DNA from: Leptodactylus fallax
Lineage: Eukaryota > Chordata > Amphibia > Anura > Leptodactylidae
Direction of reading: 5' to 3'
Length of the DNA stretch: 64,000 nt
Assembly (NCBI GenBank): GCA_947044405.1
Contig: CAMRHE010000167.1
Span: 4,261,001 to 4,325,000, forward strand
The notes below the pieces were generated by a model. That model saw nothing but the letters and a program-made list of their open reading frames with translations. It did not search any database and was not told the origin of the DNA. A program made the translations under genes and the position numbers. This document shows, piece by piece, positions 57,036 through 64,000 of the stretch (position 1 is its first letter; each line of letters begins with the position of its first letter).

Positions 57036-57232
57036 AAAATTAACTATTAGTGGAACAGAGAAAAACCAAGGTGAAGTAGACGGGTGTGGCAGAAAATCAA
57101 TTACATAGTCTAGGACAGTGTTCAGACTGAGCAACAAGAATCTTAAACAAGGAATCAAAATGAGCACGCCTCCTGCACTGCCGCGTGCGGGCGGAGGGTG
57201 GTGCAGAGACCCGAACAGGCAGAGACGTTACA
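57036..57232 (-). repeat. 3' LTR, truncated
   Basis: Matches 59263-59457 closely (for example the complement of GGTGAAGTAGACGGGT and CGAACAGGCAGAGA). Only the first 197 bp of the LTR remain; the rest is missing and the neighbour is a different repeat. Confidence 0.85.
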
Positions 57233-57256
57233 GTACCCCCCCTTTATGAGGGACCA
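57233..57256 (-). other. Polypurine tract
   Basis: Complement reads CATAAAGGGGGGGTAC immediately upstream of the 3' LTR start (TGTAACG), the place where plus-strand DNA synthesis of an LTR element is primed. Confidence 0.7.
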
Positions 57257-57264
57257 CCAGACCC

Positions 57265-57790
57265 TCACCAGATAAACCAGTTTTAGAAGGATCCAGTATT
57301 TTCTTTGCCTTAAATTCCAGATCTCCCTGAACAACAAGAGGTGCTGGTGGACCAGGCAAACGTTTTTTATTCGCCTGGCGTTTCCAACCCTTAGTAGCCG
57401 AGACATCTCCTCACTGACACAATCTAAGGTGTGCAAAGCAATACGGTGGGATGAGCACTGATCTCCCCATTTTACTAACTCCCTTTTACCCCAATCAAAA
57501 ATAGAGTTATGACGGTTCAACCAGGGAAGTCCCAAAACAATATCAGAAGACAGATGCTCTATAACAAAGAAGCTTATGACCTCAGAATGTGCAGAACTCA
57601 CTTGCAACATGATTAAGGGGGTCTTGCATTGGACCTTACCCCTGGCCAGTGGAGCAAAATCCGCTCCAGTAACCGCCAGAGGAGTAACAAGCGGCAAAAG
57701 CTTAATGCCTAAAGCTGAGACAAACTAAAGTTTGACAAAGTTTACCGCAGACCCAGAGTCAACTAGGGTCTGTCCAGAAACAGATCTGTC
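57265..57790 (-). pseudogene. Gypsy protease joined to integrase C-terminus
   Basis: Reverse strand. Near 57770 GQTLVDSGSAVNFV carries the Asp-Ser-Gly active site of a retropepsin, the enzyme that would cut the Gag-Pol precursor. After a stop near 57728 the frame 57155-57697 continues with VLGLPWLNRHN, also conserved in Gypsy proteases. Around 57345, in a shifted frame, LEFKAKKILD resembles the start of the chromodomain at the integrase C-terminus in this lineage. The reverse transcriptase, RNase H and integrase core that belong between are deleted. Several breaks; no function expected. Confidence 0.65.
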
Positions 57791-57879
57791 CCCAGAGGAC
57801 AGAGACACAGATAACAACATCTTATTGTTATTTCCGGCAAATACCTGGTTGCCTGAGTGGTTCTTCTGACTACCACTCA

Positions 57880-58742
57880 GGCACTGAAGCTTTTCCCCTG
57901 GAGTGCAGGGTCTGATGGAGCAGTCTCAAATTATATGACCTGAAGTACCACAGTACAGGCAGAGGTTATTCCGGAAACGATGCTCTCGTCAAGTCTTGGC
58001 ATCCATAGCTCCCAGTTGCATGGGTTCCTCACCAGGAGTGATGGGAGAAAAAGTGGGTTTATCAGGAGAGAGAGAGGAAGAGACAGAAAATTTGGAGGAA
58101 ACAGACCCTACTCTCTCTTTAACATTTTCCCGGATTCTACGGTCAATACAGACGGCCAAAGTCATGGCCTTCTCAAGAGTAGGGGGATCTGGGTGACCAA
58201 CCCAGACCTCCTTAACATGGTCACACAGGTCTTGTTTAAAGTGGGCCTTTAGAGATGACTCACACCAACCTGCAGTTACACTGCACTTGTAAAATTCTGA
58301 GCAGTACTCCTCAGAAGAGCGTTTGCCCTGCATGGTAAGGAGTTGCGATTCTGCAAGTCCAATGTGGTCTGGTTCAGCATATATAGACCCCAAAGATAAA
58401 AAATTTTTTTCAAAATCTGACCACTCCTCAGCCCCAGGAGGGAATTTAAGGGCCCAAGCTTGTGGATCCCCCTGTAGGAGGGATATAACTACTCCCACCA
58501 TTTGGGCCTGGGATGCTTGTGGATTAATCTGGAAATACAGGCGACAAGACTCCCGGAAAGTCTCAAATTTTTCTCGGTCCCCCCGAGAAATGATCCAGGA
58601 GTAGCATCTTGACCCTGAAAAGGGCAGAAACAACTGGGGATGCTGCAGCAGCATCGGTAATGGTCTGACCCTGTTTAGCTAGCTCAGCTACCAGGCCTGC
58701 CAAACCCTCCATCTTGGCTGCAAGGCCCTGAATAGGATCCAT
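57880..58742 (-). pseudogene. Gypsy Gag with zinc knuckle, broken
   Basis: Reverse strand from ATG (complement at 58740-58742, MDPIQGLAAKMEGLAGLVAE) through the capsid-like part (58654-57989: GDREKFETFRESCRLYF, DPQAWALKF, SSEEYCSEFYK) to a CCHC zinc knuckle (CLYCGTSGHII.DC, about 57915-57960). Gag forms the particle that packages the element's RNA. A frameshift near 58610-58650 separates the N-terminus from the capsid part, a stop follows DAKT at 57989, and a TGA lies inside the knuckle. Family assignment is good; the gene is dead. Confidence 0.75.
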
Positions 58743-58797
58743 GCTGATACGGAGGGAAGAAATGGCAGAAGGTAATTTTTTTTTGGGCTGGTTATTC

Positions 58798-59457
58798 TGT
58801 TAGGAAATCGCTAGAGGAGCGATTCCCCAGTAGCTGCTGGAGAACCCTGGGGGGAGGGGCACAACAAGACAGTGAGCCCTAAAGCTGAAAACCCCCCACT
58901 GGCCCTGCCTCTTGCCTGACTGTCCTAGGTGACAGCCAACAACTCGGAGCCGGTCCCTACACTGAATAAGTGACAACACAGAACGCAGACAGAATAAACG
59001 ACAAAAAGGTAGGTCAGCAAGCCAAGGGTTCGGTAACAGACGAGCAAAGCAGTACAGAATCAAAATCCAAGAGAATAGTCAAAAGTCAAGGCCAGAGGTC
59101 AGGAATAGGAATACAGGTAACAAAAACAGCAAGGAGTAATAGCCAGAACGCACAAAGCAATAACCAGCGCCAATGTGAATTTGAGCAAAGAATAAATAGG
59201 AAGAAAGAACCCATCCCAGACTTGATAGGAGGAAAGGCTGTCAATCACACAGGCAAGGCCAAAATTAACTATTAGTGGAGCAGAGAAAAACCAAGGTGAA
59301 GTAGACGGGTATGGCAGAAAATCAATTACATAGTCTAGGACAGTGTTCAGACTGAGCAACAAGAATCTTAAACAAGGAATCAAACTGAGCACGCCTCCTG
59401 CACCGCCACGTGCGGGCGAAGGGTGGTACAGAGACCCGAACAGGCAGAGATGTTACA
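58798..59457 (-). repeat. 5' LTR
   Basis: 660 bp from TGTAACATCTC (complement ending at 59457) to CTAACA (complement beginning at 58798), giving TG...CA ends. The sequence right after it (GAATAACCAGC) would be the primer binding site; the tRNA is not identified. Promoter and polyadenylation signals could not be located with confidence. Confidence 0.75.
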
Positions 59458-60357
59458 ACTAATTTCTGTTTTGAATCCAGATCTGGGACACAGTCTGAGG
59501 AGCCTCATCTTACAGATTCTGATGTGCTTCAGGCGATCCCTGCCAGTGCCCAAACCGCTTCTGAGTCCATCCTGAAAGATGTAATGTTGGCCCTACATAG
59601 ATCTATTCAGAAAGATATCACTAAGGCTATAACTAATGTATCCTCCATTGTCGACTCGCTTGGCGATAGGATCAACCATGTTGAACAAAAAATGGGGGAT
59701 TTTGCCTCAGCGCTTAATTCTATTGTAGACACACATAATGATCTTGAGGAGGAGCTGGCGGAAGTCAAACTTAAATTAGCAGATATGGAAGACCGAAATA
59801 GACGTAATAACGTCAAGTTCTGTGGAATACCGGAATCAGTCTCCGCTAAAGAATTGGTTCCTTACTTACAGCAGTTGATTAAAGCCACTTTGTCTCACTG
59901 CTCAGACGCGGACTTGATTATAGATAGAGCTCACCGCCTTCCGAAACCAAAAGGCCTCCCAGAACACCTCCCTAGAGATACTATAGCTCGTATACACTTC
60001 TTCCACATCAAGGACCACCTTATGCAGGCCTCCCGCAAAGGACCCGCTCTTCCTGAGCCGTTTGCAAAAATTCATCTAGTTACAGATCTCTCCCAGGCTA
60101 CCATAATGGCTAGGAAAAAGCTTGCTCCAATTACAGCAGTTATGCGGCAACACAACATTTTCTACAAGTGGGGTTTCCCAACCAGGGTTATTGTCACCAA
60201 AAATGGTGTTACCCATGCCTTCATCTCTTACGATACAGGGAAAGCCCTTCTTCAGCAGTGGAACCTCCTGCCTCCTGTTCCTGATGGGATGATGAAGACC
60301 ACCTCAACTTCCTCCAGAATTGCACCTCCTTGGGAGACTAGCGACTCTGTTGAGTGA
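59410..60357 (+). CDS. L1 ORF1 protein, fused at its start to antisense LTR sequence
   Basis: An uninterrupted forward frame of 315 codons. The first 16 codons lie in antisense LTR; L1 sequence begins near 59460. L1 ORF1 proteins are RNA-binding chaperones that form trimers in the L1 particle. Seen: a heptad-rich coiled-coil part (about residues 60-135; IVDSLGDRINHVEQKMGDF, LEEELAEVKLKLADME), then RNNVKFCGIPES that opens the RNA-recognition motif, DRAHRLPKP near residue 178, and a C-terminal domain with ARKKLAPITAVM to HAFISYDTGKALLQQW. The native N-terminus is lost, but domains 2 and 3 appear intact without any stop or frameshift. Expression is not shown by the sequence. Confidence 0.85.
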   Translation: MRAKGGTETRTGRDVTTNFCFESRSGTQSEEPHLTDSDVLQAIPASAQTASESILKDVMLALHRSIQKDITKAITNVSSIVDSLGDRINHVEQKMGDFASALNSIVDTHNDLEEELAEVKLKLADMEDRNRRNNVKFCGIPESVSAKELVPYLQQLIKATLSHCSDADLIIDRAHRLPKPKGLPEHLPRDTIARIHFFHIKDHLMQASRKGPALPEPFAKIHLVTDLSQATIMARKKLAPITAVMRQHNIFYKWGFPTRVIVTKNGVTHAFISYDTGKALLQQWNLLPPVPDGMMKTTSTSSRIAPPWETSDSVE

Positions 60358-61086
60358 ACTCTCCCTACTACTATCCGATGCAAGCCACCTGTTGTGTTCT
60401 ATGTTTTTCTTGCAGACTTCCCCCCAATTTTGCGCAGTTTTACTTACTGCCCAGTCACGTAAGACTCTTCTGGTTTCTACGTTCTATATTTGTTTATGTT
60501 TGGATTCATAGGATCCACCGCTAACCCCTTTCCTCCCTATAGGCCTGTTTGGACTGCCTAGGCTCAGGATGATTTTTCTGTCGTAATTTGCTGTGATTGT
60601 AAACTGCTCTTCTTTTACTCCTTCTTATGGCGTTCAATGTTATGTCCTTTAATGTAATGGGCCTTAATAGCAATTATAAACGGTCACTTCTCTAGAGGGA
60701 GGCTCTTAGATCTGCCGCGGACATTCTTTGTGTACAAGAAACGCATTTCTGCGACCCTCACCCTCCGAGAATGTCTCACAAATTGTTTCCCCATGTTTAT
60801 TGCGCCAATGCTCAAAAGAAGGTTGCGGGTGTCCTTATACCTATCAAGAACACGGTGTCATTTCAGTTGATGCATTCTCTTATTGATCCCAAAGGTCGTT
60901 ACATTGCTCTGGTTTGCAAAATTGACTACTGCACACTCACTATTTTGAACCTTTACTGCCCCAACTCCTCCCAAATCTCCTTTTTAAATTCAGGATTGAG
61001 AAAGTTTAAGAAATGTGCCCAGGGGCAGCTACTTATTTGTGGGGACTTTAATGTAGTCCATGATTCATAGTGCGACTCAACATATA
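59460..61086 (+). mobile_element. L1-type LINE, ORF1 to ORF2 endonuclease
   Basis: Forward L1 whose 5' UTR and ORF1 start are missing at the LTR junction. ORF1 ends at 60357, an intergenic gap of about 270 bp follows, and ORF2 begins near 60628. It is broken at 61085-61086 by a Tc1 element at a TA. Sequence after the Tc1 (63669-63760) may continue ORF2 but is weak. Confidence 0.85.
60628..61068 (+). pseudogene. L1 ORF2 endonuclease domain, N-terminal part
   Basis: Forward frame from ATG at 60628 (MAFNVMSFNVMGLNSNYKRS), with one in-frame TAG near 60691, then ILCVQETHF (the Glu-containing motif of the AP-like endonuclease that nicks target DNA), a YCANAQKKVAGVLI stretch, IALVCKI, LNLYCPNSS and LICGDFNVV (the second metal-site motif, GDFN). 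A stop follows at VHDS and the domain ends at the Tc1 insertion. About 145 of roughly 240 endonuclease residues remain. Reverse transcriptase is absent. Confidence 0.8.
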
Positions 61087-61486
61087 CAGTGCCTTGCGAA
61101 AGTATTCGGCCCCCTTGAACTTTTCAACCTTTTGCCACATTTCAGGTTTCAAACATAAGGATATAAAATTGCAATTTTTTGGTGAAAAATCAACAACAAG
61201 TGGGACACAATTGTGAAGTGGAACGAAATTTATTGGATATTTTAAACTTTTGTAAAAAAAAAAAAAAACTGAAAAGTGGGGCGTGCAAAATTATTCAGCC
61301 CCCTTAAGTTAATACTTTGTAGCGCCACCTTTTGCTGCGATTACAGCTGAAAGTCGCTTTGGGTATGTCTCTATCAGTTTTTCACATCGAGAGACTGAAA
61401 TTCTTGCCCATTCTTCCTTGGAAAACAGCTCGAGCTCAGTGAGGTTGGATGGAGAGCGTTTGTGAACAGCAGTTTTCGTCTCTTTC

Positions 61487-61616
61487 CACAAATAAACGTA
61501 TCCAGGTGTTAGAATGGCCAAGTCAAAGTCCAGACCTGAATCCAATCGAGAATCCAATTGGATTCAGGTCTGGACTTTGACTTGGCCATTCTAACACCTG
61601 GATACATTTATTTGTG
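61487..61616. repeat. Inverted duplication, 60-bp arms
   Basis: 61487-61546 is the reverse complement of 61557-61616 with one mismatch and a 10-bp loop (CGAGAATCCA). The sister copies at 11520-11585 and 35837 family have only the right arm. So about 70 bp were copied in reverse next to themselves. Confidence 0.95.
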
Positions 61617-62312
61617 AACCATTCCATTGTAGATTTTGCTTTATGTTTGGGATCATTGTCTTGTTGGAAGATAAATCTCCGTCCCAGTCTCAGGTCTTTT
61701 GCAGACTCCAACAGGTTTTCTTCCAGAATGGTCCTGTATTTGGCTCCATCCATCTTCCCATCAATTTTAACCATCTTCCCTGTCCCTGCTGAAGAAAAGC
61801 AGGCCCAAACCATGATGCTGCCACCACCATGTTTGACAGTGGGGATGTTGTGTTCAGGGTGATGAGCTGTGTTGATTTTACGCCAAACATATCATTTTGC
61901 ATTGTGGCCAAAAAGTTCGATTTTGGTTTCATCTGACCAGAGCACCTTCTTCCACATGTTTGGTGTGTCTCCCAGGTGGCTTGTGGAAAACTTTAAAGAC
62001 TTTTTATGGATATCTTTTAGAAATGGCTTTCTTCTTGCCACTCTTCCATAAAGGCCAGATTTGTGCAGTGTACGACTGATTGTTGTCCTATGGACAGACT
62101 CTCCCACCTCAGCTGTAGATCTCTGCAGTTCATCCAGAGTGATCATGGGCCTCTTGGCTGCATCTCTGATCAGTCTTCTCCTTGTTTGAGATGAAAGTTT
62201 AGAGGGATGGCCGGGTCTTGGTAGATTTGCTGTCGTCTGATACTCCTTCCATTTCAATATGATCGCTTGCACAGTGCTCCTTGGGATGTTTAAAGTTTGG
62301 GAAATCTTTTTG

Positions 62313-63204
62313 CGTTTAATCAAGTTTATTAAGTTTTGCAATAAGAACAGAAGAGAAAAAAAGGGGAGAGGGGTACAATGCCATAACAACAGTATCAATT
62401 AAGACAGAGGAGTCACTCAAGCCACCTTGCTCATAGACAAGATACAGTAATAAAGAATAAGGCGAGGGGCTGGCGAGGCCCACAATTAGGAAATCGGCAA
62501 GGAATAACACAGTGGAAACTAAAATAACTGTAACAATAGGTGGGTGATGGCTGAAAGAACAAAAATCCAACTATAGAGAGCCACCACAGGACTCCCCATC
62601 TAACAGTAGGTTAAGACAAGCGTTGAAGGGGAGGGGGGGGGGTCATAGGAAGTACACAGTGTACGGGACACACAAGACCACAGACACGACAAGGACAGAG
62701 GGGACACATTGTGGCGAGGGGGAGGAGTGGAAGGGAATATTTGATTATGGAGAAAAGCCGGACACTGCACCAGTAGAGGAGCAAAGCAACCCCACATCAA
62801 GAAAAGAAAGAGGTGAACTCCGAGGACTCCTGAAACATCACCCACGGCCGCCAGAGGGACTCAAATTTAGAGGGGTCGGGCGAGTCCTCGGCCACCAGGG
62901 TTTCCATTCTCCTGATAAGGAGAAGCTCCTGAAGAAACTCCACCAGGGTAGGCGCGGCAGTACTGCGCCAATGCCTGGGGATGACTGTTCTGGCAGCCGC
63001 GAGGAAATGTCGCAAGAGGTCATTCTTAACAGCCGAGACCCTCCCTGGTATAATGGAAAGAAGTGCAAGCTGAGGTGAGGGTGTGACAGATCGGCCGCTC
63101 ACTTTAGCATAAAGCGCAAAGATGGCATCCCAAAAGGGCTTGAGGGCCGCGCATTCCCACCAAATATGATACAAGGTGCCTCTTTCGGAACCACAGGGCC
63201 AACA
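62313..63204 (-). mobile_element. 5'-truncated L1-type LINE with 15-bp target duplication
   Basis: An 892-bp insertion in the Tc1. Flanked by TGGGAAATCTTTTTG (62298-62312 and 63205-63219), a perfect 15-bp target-site duplication as made by L1. The 3' end reads (reverse strand) AACTTAATAAACTTGATTAAACG without a clear poly(A). Only the ORF2 C-terminus and 3' UTR are present. Confidence 0.95.
62797..63174 (-). pseudogene. L1 ORF2p C-terminal fragment
   Basis: Reverse-strand frame of 125 codons, open throughout. MYHIWWECAALKPFWDAIF carries the conserved HIWWEC motif; then AKVSG, HFLAAARTVIPRHW and METLVAEDSPDPSKFE, ending GPWVMFQES-like WRPWVMFQESSEF. The same order is seen at 6490-6755 and 7430-7500, which allowed those L1 pieces to be joined. 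No polymerase or endonuclease residues are present. It starts inside ORF2, so it is not an independent gene. Confidence 0.75.
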
Positions 63205-63668
63205 TGGGAAATCTTTTTGTATCCAAATCCGGCTTTAAACTTTTCCACAACAGTATCACGGACCTGCCTGGTGTGTTCCTTGGTCTTCATGATGCTCTCT
63301 GCGCTTTAAACAGAACCCTGAGACTGCATTTATACGGAGACTTGATTACACACAGGTGGATTATATTTATCATCATCAGTCATTTAGGACAACATTGGAT
63401 CATTCAGAGATCCTCACTGAACTTCTGGAGTGAGTTTGCTGCACTGAAAGTAAAGGGGCCGAATAATATTCCACGCCCCACTTTTCAGTTTTTTATTTTT
63501 TACAAAAGTTTAAAATAACCAATAAATTTCATTCCACTTCACAATTGTGTCCCACTTGTTGTTGATTCTCCACCAAAAAATTAAAATTTTATATCCTTAT
63601 GTATGAAGCCTGAAATGTGGCAAAAGGTTGAAAAGTTCAAGGGGGCTGAATACTTTCGCAAGGCACTG

Positions 63669-64000
63669 TAACACAGATCGACTTTGCTGTAGCATGTAAA
63701 AATTCTCTTTAGGTCCCTAATTCTCTTTAGATCAACTAATTTGGTGGTGTCTCAACTTTCCCCTGGCAGAAAATGTGGAAAAGAAGGGACTGGCAATTTG
63801 AATCTTAACATGCTTGATCCTTAATTCTCAAAGGAGATAAGCCACCACCAGAGGTGTCTAGCACCATCTTACTCCCCATTCTCTAATGAGAACTAATGCA
63901 CATTTGGCAAAGCTGAACATCAATGTGTATAGGGGGCCTGAGAGTTCTAGATATTAACCAGAATTTGGCCAACAGCTATCTAAAGTTTATGGCCAGATTA
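63669..64000. other. Window end, possible L1 continuation
   Basis: 63669-63760 reads HRSTLL...KILFRSLILFRS-like on the forward strand, which could follow the L1 endonuclease interrupted at 61086. The remainder to 64000 shows nothing recognisable. Confidence 0.35.

Larger units (their letters stand above)
57036..59457 (-). mobile_element. Internally deleted Ty3/Gypsy LTR retrotransposon
   Basis: Reverse strand. A 5' LTR lies at 58798-59457, a gag-protease region from about 58742 down to 57430, then a jump to an integrase C-terminus and a purine tract, and a partial 3' LTR at 57036-57232. Reverse transcriptase, RNase H and the integrase core are missing. The two LTR copies differ at a few positions per 100, so the insertion is not very recent. 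It cannot move on its own. Confidence 0.85.
61309..63290 (-). pseudogene. Tc1 transposase, family II, twice interrupted
   Basis: Reverse strand, ATG complement at 63288-63290 (MKTKEHTRQV) to stop at 61309. After about 28 residues (GYKKIS) an L1 insertion intervenes (62313-63204). It resumes at 62312 with KKISQTLNIPRSTVQ (the helix-turn-helix), then GHPSKLS, WSDETKIELFG (first Asp), a damaged Gly-rich part and QQDNDPKH (second Asp). At 61487-61616 an inverted duplication wrecks the segment with the catalytic Glu: SPDLNPI occurs and is followed by an antisense copy of itself. C-terminal KETKTAVHKRSPSNLTELE to GGATKY is readable after it. Non-functional. Confidence 0.9.
61087..63668 (-). mobile_element. 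Complete Tc1-like transposon, family II, with nested L1
   Basis: TA (61085-61086) then CAGTGCCTTGCGAAAGTATT; right end GAATACTTTCGCAAGGCACTG at 63668 and TA. Inner repeats at 61276-61312 and 63454-63480 (GGGGCCGAATAATATTCCAC). Removing the nested L1 and its duplicated target leaves about 1675 bp, of which about 70 is an extra inverted duplication. The element itself sits in L1 ORF2. Confidence 0.95.

Overview
The window looks like intergenic or intronic DNA from a frog or toad (an anuran genome rich in DNA transposons). It has eukaryotic character throughout: no operons, AT-rich non-coding DNA, microsatellites, and many decayed vertebrate transposon families. These include at least six Tc1-like groups, L1-type and L2/CR1-type LINEs, a Ty3/Gypsy element, hAT-type elements, and TTAA-flanked piggyBac-type or Kolobok-type repeats of the kind seen in anuran genomes. 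I recognise no intact host protein gene, tRNA or rRNA. The species assignment is an inference from repeat style only.

Regions. 1-1 kb: a Tc1 element inserted into the end of another Tc1. 2.8-3.9 kb: a 1.1-kb element with TTAA duplications and 10-bp terminal repeats. 4.2-7.9 kb: a 5'-truncated L1 broken by a full Tc1 and by a second repeat. 8-9 kb: short repeats and a possible LTR fragment. 9.0-11.9 kb: a TTAA repeat, a reverse-strand L1 tail and a truncated Tc1. 12.8-15.2 kb: TTAA repeats and a complete Tc1 set in a TA microsatellite. 15.6-16.4 kb: an L2-type LINE remnant. 18.6-27.2 kb: foldback repeats, including a palindrome of about 1.2 kb inside a possible 2.3-kb element, a 31-bp minisatellite, a hAT MITE with its 8-bp target duplication, and a TTAA element nested in a foldback. 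27.7-31 kb: an old TTAA-family copy split by a complete Tc1. 31.3-42 kb: several MITEs, an internally deleted Tc1, an L2-like tail and a long repeat-poor stretch (39.1-41.7 kb). 42-46.9 kb: Tc1 remnants, an L2 fragment, an L1 with an apparent 5' inversion, and a hAT element with its target duplication. 49.7-51.3 kb: the best-preserved Tc1, whose transposase frame has one stop codon. 51.7-54.5 kb: an L2-type LINE end, a MITE and another TTAA repeat. 54.5-56.9 kb: repeat-poor. 57.0-59.5 kb: a Gypsy element lacking reverse transcriptase. 59.5-61.1 kb: L1 ORF1 and the ORF2 endonuclease, then a Tc1 (61.1-63.7 kb) that itself holds a nested L1 with a 15-bp target duplication and a 60-bp inverted duplication.

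The elements mostly act as one another's insertion sites, so the window is a layered record of transposition. Points of most interest are the nearly intact Tc1 at 49.7 kb, the Tc1 copy reduced to its DNA-binding half (35.8 kb), the L1 ORF1 fused to an antisense LTR start (59.4 kb), the large foldback (20.4-22.7 kb), the apparent twin-priming L1 (45.4-46.4 kb), and three hairpins in different repeats that resemble a hammerhead ribozyme core.
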